Shown here one piece after another: positions 16,626-26,426 of a DNA stretch of 64,000 nucleotides (within the stretch, counting starts at the first letter, position 1; each line of letters begins with the position of its first letter). Both the position numbers and the translations under genes were made by a program. The notes beneath the pieces are model-generated. The model was given only the letters and a program-made list of their open reading frames with translations. It had not been told where the DNA came from and searched no databases. Source of the DNA: Denitrovibrio sp. (GTDB lineage: Bacteria; Chrysiogenota; Deferribacteres; Deferribacterales; Geovibrionaceae); NCBI GenBank assembly GCA_002869185.1, contig PKTN01000001.1, forward strand, positions 310,001-374,000, read 5' to 3'.

Positions 16626-18161
16626 ATGATTAAAGTGTTAAGACCGCTTTCTATCCGCTGTCAAATATTTATAGTAATTTTTGTGTTTGCTATGGTTATC
16701 TCATTCTCAGGTGCGTTTACAAGTTACATCTTTCGTATTAATCAAGCTCAAGAAAACCTTATCGATATAATGGAAGATAAATATATCGCAGGTGAAAGTA
16801 TTCTGCTTAATGACCTTAGCGATATGAAAAATATGCTTTTCATCGTTACAGATTACATTTCTCATAATTCAATAAAAAGCATAGATGAAGTGAAAAATCT
16901 CAGGTAACACATAGATATGCTTACTAAGTCTAATAATACAATTATGCAGTTTAGGGTTATAGATATTGATGGTAAAGAGGTTGTTAGGGTTGAACGTAAG
17001 AATATCGGTAGCGAGGTGATGAGTACTAACGAATCTTTGCTACAGGATAAGGGAGACAGATATTACTTTACTGAATCTATGAAATTGGCTGAAAGAGAGG
17101 TTAGTATATCGAATATAGATCTCAATGTGGAATTTGGTGTTATAGAGCATCCAATTAAGCCAACATTGAGGTTTGCCACGCCGTTTTTTCTTAATGGATT
17201 GAAGAGTGGAATTGTTATAATTAACTTCTTTGCAAATGATATCCTTCAACATTTTAAATCTCTAAAGCATATTGATATATATTTAGCGAATAAGACCGGT
17301 TCATATATTTCGCATCCTGATGGTAAATTAAATTTTACAAAAGATTACAACGTTAAAAGCAATATCTTTAATGACTTTCCGTTTATGTCTAAGGTCAAAG
17401 ATTCTGGTTTTTACTTTGACAAAAAAAAGCTTATGGCAAAAAAGATAGTATTATCAAAGAGCAGTTGTTTTTATGTGATATATAACATCCAGAAGGCATA
17501 CCTTAGTAGGATACATAAAGAACAAATAATATTAAGTTTATTATTATATCTATTATCAGGGATATATGCATTTTTTATGTCTGTTCTTCTTTCAAAATAT
17601 CCTTCAGATAAATATGAAAAAAGGATAAATGAAATCGAATCGATGAAGACTTATGCCTCGAAGATGAAGAGTAAAATGGTAGAGCTTCATGACAGTTCAT
17701 ATCTTGATCCACTTACTAGTGTTTTTAATAGAAGATATTTTGATGAGAAACTAATGAGCTATTTTGAATCTAACGAAATATTCAGTATGATTCTTATAGA
17801 CATAGACCACTTTAAAAAAGTAAATGATACTTATGGGCATGATGAAGGTGATAGAGTATTAATAGAGTTAACACAGCTTCTTAGTGCTAATATTAGAGAG
17901 ACAGATTTTCTTGCGAGATGGGGCGGAGAAGAGTTTAGTATTGTCTTAAAGAATAGTGATAAAAAATCTGTGGTAGATATTGCAGATAAACTTCGAAAAA
18001 TAACTGAACAATATGATTTTGGGTTTAAAAAAAATATAACCTGTAGTTTTGGTATCGCTATCAGAGAAGAGGGTGAAGAGATTGACCCTGTATTTAAAAG
18101 AGCTGATAATGCCCTTTACGAAGCAAAGAAACAAGGTCGTAACAGAGTTGTTATTCGATAA
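16626..18161 (+). pseudogene. Membrane diguanylate cyclase (dCache-GGDEF) interrupted by an in-frame TAA
   Basis: One continuous frame of 511 codons, broken only by TAA at 16905-16907. The first 93 residues hold a membrane helix (IFIVIFVFAMVISFSGAF) and the start of an extracytoplasmic sensor. After the stop the sensor continues (QFRVIDIDGKEVVRVERK), then a second helix near 17520-17600, a coiled linker and a GGDEF domain with RWGGEEFSIVL and FKKVNDTYGHDEGD. The cyclase half looks fully active and would make c-di-GMP. An RxxD inhibition site is present (RETD, seven codons before GGEEF). No Shine-Dalgarno sequence precedes the ATG at 16917, so restart would be weak and would lack the first membrane anchor. 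Confidence 0.8.
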
Positions 18162-18195
18162 AAAAGGCACCTGCATAATGCAAATGCCCTTTATG
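18160..18195 (+). terminator. Terminator-like hairpin after the diguanylate cyclase gene
   Basis: AAAAAAGGCA and TGCCCTTT form an imperfect stem around a GCAT/ATGC inner stem, directly after the stop codon. The tail is only moderately T-rich. Confidence 0.5.
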
Positions 18196-18214
18196 TTATA
18201 ATTTGAAAAGTATA

Positions 18215-18249
18215 GTCATCTTATCGAGGTATTGCCTCGTGGTAATGAC
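18215..18249 (-). terminator. Imperfect hairpin downstream of hcp
   Basis: Outer GTCAT/ATGAC and inner CGAGG/CCTCG pairs separated by an internal loop, 20 bases after the hcp stop on the minus strand. It lacks a clear T-run in the plus direction and has TATACTTTTC on the minus side, so it may end hcp transcription. Confidence 0.4.
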
Positions 18250-18269
18250 ACTAATGGATACTCTAGTTC

Positions 18270-19901
18270 CTAAACACCAGCCATCATAGCATCTATGTCA
18301 GCCTGAACTTCACCGATAGGTTTAATGTCAAAGTTTTCAACGAGTACTTTCACAACGTTAGGGCTTAGGAATGCAGGAAGGGTTGGTCCAAGCCTAATCC
18401 CCTTAACACCGAGGTAAAGTAGTGCAAGGAGTACGGTTGCAGCTTTCTGCTCATACCATGCGATGTCGAAAGAGATAGGAAGCTCATTAATATCATCAAG
18501 CTCAAATACTTCTTTCAGTTTAAGAGCGATAACAGCTAGTGAGTAACTATCGTTACACTGACCAGCGTCAAGAACTCTTGGGATACCGCCTATGTCACCG
18601 AGGTTAAGTTTGTTGTAACGGAATTTTGCACAACCAGCAGTAAGGATAACGCTGTCTTGTGGAAGACCTTCAGCTACTTCTGTGAAATAGTTTCTTTCTG
18701 TATGACGTCCGTCACAACCACCCATTACTACGAAACGCTTGATTGCTCCAGATTTAACAGCATCTACAACTTTATCAGCGAGTGCCATAACTTGAGCATG
18801 AGCGAAACCACCAACGATCTTTCCTTCTTCTATCTGTGTAGGAGCAGCACATTTTTTAGCTTGCTCGATGATAGCTGAAAAATCTTTATCTTCGCCAGCA
18901 GGAGCGTCTTCGATATGAATAAGCCCAGGGTAGCCAGCCATACCAGTTGTATACATTCTGCCTTTGTATGAATCTTTTACAGGTACGATACAGTTAGTTG
19001 TCATGAGGATAGGACCGTTGAATGATTCGAATTCAGTGGCTTGTTTCCACCATGCATTTCCATAGTTACCTATGAAGTTATCGTATTTTTTGAACTCAGG
19101 GTAGTAGTGCGCAGGGAGCATCTCTGAGTGAGTGTAAACGTCAACACCTGTACCTTTTGTCTGCTCAAGGAGCTCCTTCAAATCTTTCAGATCATGTCCT
19201 GAGATAAGAATTCCTGGTTTATTGCTAGTACCGATGTTCACTTCTGTGATCTCAGGATTACCGTAAGCTTCTGTGTTAGCTTTATCGAGGAGAGCCATAG
19301 TTGTTACAGCAACCTCACCAGTCTTCATAACCATTCCAACCATTTCATCGAGTGAAAGGTCTTTAGTTGTTGAAGCGAGGCAAGAAGTCATGTGGTTGAA
19401 GATCGCAGGATCTTCGTGACCAAGAACAGAAGCGTGATCAGCATAAGCTGCAACGCCTTTGAGACCGTATATCGCCAGCTCACGGAGTGAACGTACATCT
19501 TCGTTTGCTTGTGAGAGGATACCGTGAACAGCACCAACTTTCTCAGCATCTTCAATGCTAGATGGTGTCCAGTTTCCGCCTTCTACTGCGATCTCTGCAC
19601 CAGCGAGTTCTTTGAGTTCATCACGGATTTCACATGCAGTTTCAATAAGCATGTAAATTCTATCGTTATCAAAGTTTGCGTTTGTAATAGTAGCGAAGAG
19701 TGCCTGACCGACAAATCTACCATATTTATTATCTATTGCTCCTTTTTCGAGAGCAGCCTCAGCGTATACTGAGAGACCTTTAAGCACGTAAACGAGTGCA
19801 TCTTGTAAGTTAGCTGTAGAATCATTTTTTCCACAAACACCTTTTACTGTACAGCCTGTGTTTTTAGCTGCTTCTTGACATTGGTAACAGAACATACTCA
19901 T
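18270..19901 (-). CDS. hcp: Hybrid cluster protein (hydroxylamine reductase / NO reductase)
   Basis: A 543-residue cytoplasmic hybrid cluster protein. The N-terminal cubane cysteines are C5, C8, C17 and C23 ([20 protein letters not shown]), the spacing typical of strict anaerobes. Hybrid-cluster ligands appear further on in [17 protein letters not shown] and [11 protein letters not shown]. It reduces hydroxylamine in vitro and is now seen as a nitric oxide or nitrosative-stress enzyme. No Hcr reductase gene is adjacent. A perfect FNR/DNR-type site lies upstream at -41.5 from a predicted start, which fits induction under anaerobic or nitrosative conditions. It ends in TAG. Confidence 0.95.
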   Translation of the reverse strand: MSMFCYQCQEAAKNTGCTVKGVCGKNDSTANLQDALVYVLKGLSVYAEAALEKGAIDNKYGRFVGQALFATITNANFDNDRIYMLIETACEIRDELKELAGAEIAVEGGNWTPSSIEDAEKVGAVHGILSQANEDVRSLRELAIYGLKGVAAYADHASVLGHEDPAIFNHMTSCLASTTKDLSLDEMVGMVMKTGEVAVTTMALLDKANTEAYGNPEITEVNIGTSNKPGILISGHDLKDLKELLEQTKGTGVDVYTHSEMLPAHYYPEFKKYDNFIGNYGNAWWKQATEFESFNGPILMTTNCIVPVKDSYKGRMYTTGMAGYPGLIHIEDAPAGEDKDFSAIIEQAKKCAAPTQIEEGKIVGGFAHAQVMALADKVVDAVKSGAIKRFVVMGGCDGRHTERNYFTEVAEGLPQDSVILTAGCAKFRYNKLNLGDIGGIPRVLDAGQCNDSYSLAVIALKLKEVFELDDINELPISFDIAWYEQKAATVLLALLYLGVKGIRLGPTLPAFLSPNVVKVLVENFDIKPIGEVQADIDAMMAGV

Positions 19902-19935
19902 GTGTGTTCCTCCTTTTGTTTTTATCTGATGAGGA

Positions 19936-19977
19936 AGAATACGACATAATTAACACGGTTTACTTGATTCAAATCAA
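19936..19977 (-). promoter_or_regulatory. FNR/DNR-type activator site and -10 box of hcp
   Basis: TTGAT-TCAA-ATCAA at 19964-19977 is a perfect TTGAT-N4-ATCAA palindrome. On the minus strand a TATTCT -10 box lies at 19941-19936, which puts the start of transcription at 19929 and the palindrome centre at exactly -41.5, the class II activator position. No good -35 is present, as expected for an activated promoter. Confidence 0.75.
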
Positions 19978-20086
19978 TTAAGTGCAAAATAGTCTAAATA
20001 ATATATTTTATTACTGTCAAACTGAAGGAATCAGAAGGAGAAGTAGTATATGATTTAGAATAGCTACTTGAAAAATTAATTTTTAC

Positions 20087-20114
20087 TTGAAATTATTTAT
20101 CCTATTTGTATAAT
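20087..20114 (+). promoter_or_regulatory. Promoter predicted to give a leaderless M23 peptidase mRNA
   Basis: TTGAAA 20087-20092, 16 bases, TATAAT 20109-20114. Seven bases past the -10 lies the A of the ATG at 20121, and no Shine-Dalgarno sequence is present. Confidence 0.6.
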
Positions 20115-20120
20115 CACACG

Positions 20121-20690
20121 ATGAAAAAAATAATTATATTAACACTAATTATTCTATCCTTATCTTCATTTGCTTACGCAAGAGTAAGCTTCGATATGAA
20201 ACTCTCAGCCCCATTTAATACAGTGGAAGATCGTGATTCGTATTCTGAACTTTCAAAACGATTTATGGATGGTTTTGGAGCTTATCGTAATAGAGGTCAT
20301 CTGCACTCAGCTCAAGATATAAAAGGTGATTACGGTGAGGCTGTATATCCTGTTTATGATGGCGTTGTCGTGGATATTTGGGGTAAATTCCCGTATAAAA
20401 CACTCGCTATTATGCACACAGATAATAACCGTAGAGTTTTTTATACAAGTAGCGTTCATCTTGGTGAGGCATATGTTGAGGCAGGAGATTATGTTACTAA
20501 AAATACTAAAATAGGTCGCTTGTTAACTAGAGAAGAGCAGAAACGAGCATACTATAGCAAAGTACATCTACATCTTGAATTTAGAAAATCAATTATAAAC
20601 AAAAGAGTTAGTGCAAAATGTTATACGATCGAGCAGCTTCTAGTATATTTTTATGATACACAGCCAATCTTTAAAAAACACATGAATTAA
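20121..20690 (+). CDS. Secreted M23/LytM-like peptidase domain protein
   Basis: A 189-residue exported protein. The signal peptide is MKKIIILTLIILSLSSFAYA with cleavage expected after AYA. The rest is a LytM fold: HSAQDIKGDYG supplies the first zinc histidine and aspartate, and VHLHLEFR the HxH pair, so the zinc site looks complete and the enzyme could cut peptidoglycan cross-links. The domain is small for M23 and no LysM or coiled-coil targeting part is present. An upstream TTG at 20106 is also open, but the signal peptide and the promoter position favour the ATG at 20121. Confidence 0.85.
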   Translation: MKKIIILTLIILSLSSFAYARVSFDMKLSAPFNTVEDRDSYSELSKRFMDGFGAYRNRGHLHSAQDIKGDYGEAVYPVYDGVVVDIWGKFPYKTLAIMHTDNNRRVFYTSSVHLGEAYVEAGDYVTKNTKIGRLLTREEQKRAYYSKVHLHLEFRKSIINKRVSAKCYTIEQLLVYFYDTQPIFKKHMN

Positions 20691-20692
20691 CC

Positions 20693-21988
20693 TTATAATG
20701 GCAACTTAACCCTGATGAGCTGACTACCTCTGTATATGCTGAGAATAGCGACTTCTCCGAGACTACTTGTTATAAGGTTGTTTAAACTTTCTAAACTTTT
20801 AACCTCTTTATCATTAATAGCTATTATTATATCGCCACTTTTAAAAAAGTCTGTCTGAGTACTAGCGCTAATAGTTATAAATTTCCCTTTTTTAATAAAT
20901 GCAAGTCCATAATTATTTTTAAGCACAGATATTCCATAGTTCTTAGGATAATCGGATATCGCTATTTTACCTTTGAGGGTCTTGTCGCCACGTTTAATGG
21001 AAACACTGACGCTAGATCCTGGTGGGTAGCTTCGTAACATGTTGCTCATAGCTTGGAGTGAAGAGACAGGGATACCAGATACTTCAAGAATCTCATCACC
21101 TTTTTCGATACCAATATAATTAGCGTTAGATTTACGTTCAACTCGAGTTACAATTAGTCTAACTTCTTCTTTATTTTTATGTTCCTCAATGGTGAATCCC
21201 ATATAACCCATACGAACTTTACCGTTTTCTAATATCTCTGGCAGAACACGTAGTACTGTATTGATGGGGATGGAGAAACCTATACCTTGAGCCTCTTTAA
21301 AGATAGCAGTATTGATACCTATCACTTCACCATCGAGGTTGACCAGTGGACCACCAGAGTTTCCTGGGTTGATAAGAGCATCAGTTTGCAAGAAGACTGA
21401 GTACCCATTACCGACATTAATAACTCTGCTAGTTGAACTGACGATACCTGTTGTGATAGAGCTGTTCAGCCCGTATGGATTACCCATAGCGATAACAGTC
21501 TCGCCAAGCATCATATCGTCACTGTTGCCTGTATGAGCCGAAGTGAATTTATTATTTGTATCTTTGATCTTTAGTACTGCGATATCAATAATTTCATCGC
21601 CACCAATATATTCTGCCTCATGAGTTTGATTATCTGCCAGCATTACAAATATCTTAGTAGCTTTAGAGACCACGTGATAATTTGTGATGATAGTTCCGTC
21701 AGATTTTATCAAAACCCCAGATCCTAGGGATTGTGTTTTGTATGTTTTGCTGAAACCGAAGAAATCATTAAAAAAGTCGTTATTCACTCCGCCACCAAAA
21801 GGGGATTGCCTTGTTACTATCTTTTCGGTGCGGATGTTAATGACAGACTGTTCAATCTTTCGAACAGCTTTGACAACAGGGGTCTCTCTATTGCTAGATT
21901 TCTTATTATTATTGTTGTCTGATGGTGATGCACATGCGACTGTGAAAGTGAGTAGAAGCGCCACTAAGGCTGTTATTAGTCTGTTCAT
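20693..21988 (-). CDS. HtrA/DegP-like serine protease, probable lipoprotein
   Basis: A 431-residue periplasmic protease. The N-terminus is a signal sequence ending TFTVAC (C19), so it may be lipidated; the -3 threonine makes this less than certain. The trypsin-like triad is H105 (TNYHVVS), D135 (IDIAVLK) and S211 (NPGNSGGP). Two PDZ domains follow, the first with GIEKGDEILEVSG and the second with FFKSGDIIIAIND. It degrades or refolds damaged envelope proteins. The gene is convergent with the M23 gene, two bases apart, and divergent from the helicase gene. Confidence 0.92.
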   Translation of the reverse strand: MNRLITALVALLLTFTVACASPSDNNNNKKSSNRETPVVKAVRKIEQSVINIRTEKIVTRQSPFGGGVNNDFFNDFFGFSKTYKTQSLGSGVLIKSDGTIITNYHVVSKATKIFVMLADNQTHEAEYIGGDEIIDIAVLKIKDTNNKFTSAHTGNSDDMMLGETVIAMGNPYGLNSSITTGIVSSTSRVINVGNGYSVFLQTDALINPGNSGGPLVNLDGEVIGINTAIFKEAQGIGFSIPINTVLRVLPEILENGKVRMGYMGFTIEEHKNKEEVRLIVTRVERKSNANYIGIEKGDEILEVSGIPVSSLQAMSNMLRSYPPGSSVSVSIKRGDKTLKGKIAISDYPKNYGISVLKNNYGLAFIKKGKFITISASTQTDFFKSGDIIIAINDKEVKSLESLNNLITSSLGEVAILSIYRGSQLIRVKLPL

Positions 21989-22033
21989 TTGTATAATCCC
22001 TTAAGACTGAATATAAATAATATATAAATATAT

Positions 22034-22062
22034 TTGAAACAAAAGATTTATTAAACTATTGT
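22034..22062 (+). promoter_or_regulatory. Promoter predicted to give a leaderless helicase mRNA
   Basis: TTGAAA 22034-22039, 17 bases, TATTGT 22057-22062. The expected start is 22069, the A of the helicase ATG, and there is no Shine-Dalgarno sequence. Confidence 0.55.
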
Positions 22063-22068
22063 GTTCAG

Positions 22069-23850
22069 ATGTCATTAGATAAATATTTCAAAAAAGGGGG
22101 CGCACTTGAGTCAATACTGCCAAGATATAGGCAGAGAGAAGCTCAGGTTGACGCCGCGGAATGTATTTTTCAGTCTATGAGAGACTATGTTCCGTCTGTC
22201 ATAGAGGCTCCTACAGGCTCGGGTAAAACCTTTGCCTACCTTATCCCTGCATTCGAAATGGGAAAAAGGACTATCATCTCAACAAAGACAAAACAGCTTA
22301 TGTCGCAGATAGCGGGTAAAGATATCCCTATCGTTCAACAAATATTTGGTGATGATATGTTTGTTGCTGTCCTTAAAGGACGTCGAAACTATTTTTGTCA
22401 TCTTAGGTTTTTTAGGTTTGTTTATACGAACCAAGGACGCTTTGAGAAGGTGATGAAGTGGTATGAGACTGTTGTTGACGATGAAGTTATTGAAATACCA
22501 ATAGGCAAATTTTCACCGAGCGAAATAGACAATATATCCACGGATTCATGGCAATGCCCTGCGTCTAAGTGTGATTTTTATGATATATGTTCATTTTATA
22601 AAGCGAAAGAGTGGGCTAATAGTGCGGATATCGTTATAACTAACCACTATCTACTTATGAGTGACTTCGCTCTGAAGTGCGAGAACGAGCACGCATCAAT
22701 ATTCGATTTCGCAGATCATATTATTATGGATGAGGCTCACTCAATTCCTGATATATTCCCACGTTTCGCAGGTACTGACCTCTCACTTAGAAGTTTCTTA
22801 AAAATTATGAATGAGAATAGACACCTCTTTGAACCTAGAGAGATAGAGATAGCTGCTGGTATGCTTTCAGCATTGCTTGAGACTATCCAAGAGAGACAGT
22901 ATACCAGTGAAGTGAAAGGTTCTATCCTGCCTTATATAGAATTTGTAAACCGAATTATTGGCGCGCAAGATAGTGATGAAATAAAGAGCTTACATAAGAG
23001 ACTTGTTGATAAGGCTGAGAGTGTTCTTGGTGATTCTGAAGGTGTACGTTTTGTCGATCAGGAGCGTGGTGATATTATATTGCAGTATATACCTCTAAAT
23101 GCCTCAGATAAGCTTCGTGAAGGGCTTAAGAATGCTTGTCTTTCACCGATCTTCGTCAGTGCGACACTTTCTGGTAAGGGGAACTTTGACTATTTCCTAG
23201 CTGAAACAGGTTACGACCCTGAAGACGTCATGAAGCTTAGTCTCGACCCAGTATTTGATCTGCCAAATCAGGGTAGGTTACTCGTTACAGAGAACACTGA
23301 TAGTTTTTATGAAGAGTTAGGAAAAAAAGCAAAAGGATCTGTGCTTATCATCTGTAATAGCATAGGTCGGATGAATAAAATTACAAAACTATTGAAAAAT
23401 CTTTGTCCAGGTAGGGTATACTCACAAAGAGATATAGATATAAGTGACACTGAGGGGCTGACAGATACTATATTTGTTGGTTGTGCAGTATTTAGAGAAG
23501 GGATGGATTTTGCCCATACTGGCATTTCATATGTTGTTCTTGATAAACTCCCTTTTGAATACCCTGATGATCTTGTCCTGAAAGAGCAGGCTGAGAGTGT
23601 ACGGCGTCGTGGTCAGGAACCTTTTATGGATTATTTTTTACCTCGTGCTGTGATATATTATAGGCAGGCTTTAGGCAGACTCCTTCGTCACGAAGATGAT
23701 AAAGGTGTTTGGGTTGTCTTAGATAATAGAATAGATACTAAAAATTATGGCAAGTATTTTAAGGGCGTGTTACAAGAAGTGCCGAGAATAAATTCACTTG
23801 ATGAAGCCGTTTCCTTTCTGGAGGTTAGTGATGCAGAGAATGAAGGTTGA
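22069..23850 (+). CDS. DinG/XPD-like superfamily 2 DNA helicase with Fe-S cluster
   Basis: A 593-residue ATP-dependent helicase. Walker A is APTGSGKT (47-54), the DEAH box is MDEAHSIPD, and motif VI is RQALGRLLRHEDDKG near the C-terminus. Four cysteines at 110, 163, 168 and 174 lie between Walker A and DEAH, the place of the [4Fe-4S] cluster in XPD and DinG. It should unwind DNA 5' to 3' in repair or R-loop removal. No exonuclease domain is fused, so it is the short DinG/YoaA type. The end overlaps pgi by 20 bases. Confidence 0.9.
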   Translation: MSLDKYFKKGGALESILPRYRQREAQVDAAECIFQSMRDYVPSVIEAPTGSGKTFAYLIPAFEMGKRTIISTKTKQLMSQIAGKDIPIVQQIFGDDMFVAVLKGRRNYFCHLRFFRFVYTNQGRFEKVMKWYETVVDDEVIEIPIGKFSPSEIDNISTDSWQCPASKCDFYDICSFYKAKEWANSADIVITNHYLLMSDFALKCENEHASIFDFADHIIMDEAHSIPDIFPRFAGTDLSLRSFLKIMNENRHLFEPREIEIAAGMLSALLETIQERQYTSEVKGSILPYIEFVNRIIGAQDSDEIKSLHKRLVDKAESVLGDSEGVRFVDQERGDIILQYIPLNASDKLREGLKNACLSPIFVSATLSGKGNFDYFLAETGYDPEDVMKLSLDPVFDLPNQGRLLVTENTDSFYEELGKKAKGSVLIICNSIGRMNKITKLLKNLCPGRVYSQRDIDISDTEGLTDTIFVGCAVFREGMDFAHTGISYVVLDKLPFEYPDDLVLKEQAESVRRRGQEPFMDYFLPRAVIYYRQALGRLLRHEDDKGVWVVLDNRIDTKNYGKYFKGVLQEVPRINSLDEAVSFLEVSDAENEG

Positions 23851-25189
23851 TTTTAATTATGCGATGGATGCGTTTGTAAAGGGTGGTCTTGATGACTCCG
23901 CCCTAGAGAAATATAGAGAGAAATCTAGAATGGGGCTTTCCCGTCTACTTAAACTTGTGGACGATGGGACTGCTGGTTTTGTAAATCTTCCTAAGCAGGA
24001 TACTTCTGATATTAAGAAGTTTGCAAAGCGCCTGAATGGTAAGTTCAATGACCTTATACTTGTAGGAATAGGTGGTAGTGCTCTTGGTATAGAGACACTT
24101 TGTACTGCTCTCCTTCCACATGGGTATAACGCTAGGTCTTTTGCTGAACGTGGTGCTTTCCCTAGAGTCTGGCTCGCTGATAACGTTGACCCTTGTAAGA
24201 TATCTGCGATACTTGATGAGTGTAATCCAGAGGATACTTACATCGTTGTCATAACTAAATCTGGAAGTACTGTTGAGACTGCTGCTAACTTTAATGTTAT
24301 TTTTGAGTGGCTTGACAAAGGAACAAAAGATCCTAAGACACATATTTGTGCAGTAACAGACCCAGAAGATGGAACACTTAGAAAGATTGCTGATAATAGT
24401 GGTTTTGCTACATTCTCTGTACCGAAAAACGTAGGTGGCCGATTTAGTGTTCTTTCACCTGTTGGTCTCCTCCCTGCGGCACTTCTAGGTATGGATATTG
24501 ATAAGCTTCTTGAAGGGGCTGGCTCAATAACCGCAGATAAATACGAAAAAATAATAACTCTAGCGTCTATTTATATGTATTTTATGGATAACGGTAGAAA
24601 CATAAATGTTATGATGCCTTACTCTTCAAGGCTTGCCTCTATGGCGGATTGGTTCTGTCAACTTTGGGGTGAATCACTCGGTAAACAGTTTGATATTAAT
24701 GGTAACGAGGTACTTTTTGGAACCACACCTATCAAAGCTGTCTGTGTTATAGATCAACACTCCCAAGTTCAGCTTTTTAAAGAGGGACCACAGGATAAGA
24801 TCGTGACTTTTATCGAAGTTAATAAGCATGAGAGAGATAAGAAGATCATTGCTGAATACGAAGATTATAAATATTTGGAAGGACATAGCTTAGGTGAGCT
24901 TTTTAATATTGAGCTTCTTGCAACGGAAGCAGCTCTTAAAAACACTGGTAAACCTTCTATGAAGATATCAATCGACTCCATAGACGAGCAGACTGTTGGA
25001 GCACTGTTTATGTTGTTTCAATACATTATTCCTGTTGTAGGGCTTGCGTGTGACATAGATCCTTTCGACCAACCGGGCGTTGAAGAGGGGAAAAACTATG
25101 CATACGGCATGCTGGACAAGGATGGCTACGCTGATATGAAGAAAAAATATGAGGAGATATTTGTAAAAAGAGATGACTTTATCGTTTGA
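23831..25189 (+). CDS. pgi: Glucose-6-phosphate isomerase
   Basis: A 452-residue isomerase converting glucose-6-phosphate and fructose-6-phosphate, of the shorter bacterial type. Two SIS domains show GIGGSALGIETL, TKSGSTVETAANF, LWGESLGKQ, HSQVQLFKEGPQDK and FDQPGVEEGKNYAY. The frame is open to 23798, but GGAGG at 23820-23824 points to the ATG at 23831. The start lies inside the helicase gene and the end overlaps tilS, so it is translated as part of a coupled operon helicase-pgi-tilS-hpt-ftsH. Confidence 0.93.
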   Translation: MQRMKVDFNYAMDAFVKGGLDDSALEKYREKSRMGLSRLLKLVDDGTAGFVNLPKQDTSDIKKFAKRLNGKFNDLILVGIGGSALGIETLCTALLPHGYNARSFAERGAFPRVWLADNVDPCKISAILDECNPEDTYIVVITKSGSTVETAANFNVIFEWLDKGTKDPKTHICAVTDPEDGTLRKIADNSGFATFSVPKNVGGRFSVLSPVGLLPAALLGMDIDKLLEGAGSITADKYEKIITLASIYMYFMDNGRNINVMMPYSSRLASMADWFCQLWGESLGKQFDINGNEVLFGTTPIKAVCVIDQHSQVQLFKEGPQDKIVTFIEVNKHERDKKIIAEYEDYKYLEGHSLGELFNIELLATEAALKNTGKPSMKISIDSIDEQTVGALFMLFQYIIPVVGLACDIDPFDQPGVEEGKNYAYGMLDKDGYADMKKKYEEIFVKRDDFIV

Positions 25190-26426
25190 AAAACAGCTTT
25201 CGGCAAAACTTAGCGAATTTATTGGCAGGCGTTTGTTGGTCGCTTTATCAGGCGGAAAAGACTCTATCGCTTTACTACATTTCCTTAAAAAGAATGAAGG
25301 TATCAGAGGCTACAGTGTAACTGCATGTCATATCAACCATATGTTTCGTAAGACATCATATTGGGATGAGAAGTTTTGTGCCGATTTTTGTGAAAAAAAG
25401 TCTATTCCATTTATTTCATACAGGGCAGATGTGCCACGTTATTGTAACGTCAAAAAGATGAGCTTCGAGCATGGGGCTAGAGTGGTGCGCTACAGGGCCT
25501 TAAAGCAGGCAATGACACATTTTAATGCTGATCTTTTACTCACTGCTCACACAAAAAACGATGTAGTTGAAACCTTTTTTATCCACTCTGTTCAGGGTGC
25601 TTCTATTTTCTCATTAAAAGGTATTACAGAAATGGACGAAGGGCTATTTCGCCCAATGTTAGATATTTCCACAGAAGAGATTTATGAGTATTTAGACAAA
25701 TATAAAATCAAACACGCCATTGACGAAACTAACAGTGATGAGTAGTATCTTAGGAATTTCGTTCGAAACAAGATAACTAAGACTTTGTCAGAGTATAGAC
25801 CTGGTTTTGAAAATAACATACTTAGTATAATGAAAGATTCTATTAGATTTGATAGCTATTTAAATGATAAACTTAAAGGGCTAGTAGATATTCAAGAACA
25901 GGGCGTTCTGGGTGTCGATAGAGCTACTTTTGACGGATTGCATGATGTTGAGCAAGATTATATTTTACATCAGATGTCATCTAAACTTTTCAGAGTTGAG
26001 AAGCGTCATATAGAAGATATGAAACACTTGGTCAGTAGTGATTTTTCTGTTCGAATAGATATGCCAGCAGGGTATAGGTTCGAAAAGAGTGCTAAGTTCC
26101 TACGGTTATTTCACCGTAGGCTAGTAGATAAATTTGATATTGTTAAAAAAATTGGTTCTGATTCAGTTGAAATAAATCAGTTAGGTAAGATACTTAGCTT
26201 CGGTGATGAGTGGGTTGATAAAGAGCTAGTTATCCGCAATAGGTTAGTCGGTGATAAGTTTAAAAATAAAAAACTAAAAGACATTTTTATAGATAAAAAA
26301 CTCGATCTTTACACAAGAGATACGAGCTTAATAATTCTTTACGATAATTGCATTGTATGGGTTGAAAATATTTCGGATGATGATACTATAACTTTGTCTC
26401 TTAACAGGAAAATTTTGGAGCTATGA
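25173..26426 (+). CDS. tilS: tRNA(Ile)-lysidine synthetase interrupted by an in-frame TAG
   Basis: One frame of 417 codons broken only by TAG at 25743-25745. TilS turns the wobble C34 of tRNA-Ile(CAU) into lysidine so that AUA is read as Ile, and is normally essential. The N-terminal ATP-pyrophosphatase loop SGGKDS is intact. The stop falls inside the family motif D-x-S/T-N-x4-Y-x-R-N: here DETNSDE, stop, YLRNFVRN, at a variable position. The C-terminal part keeps RNRLVGDKF and the KLKDIFIDKKL segment, with no other damage. Readthrough, suppression, a recent mutation or a sequence error are all possible. It overlaps pgi by 17 bases and hpt by 4 (ATGA). Confidence 0.85.
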
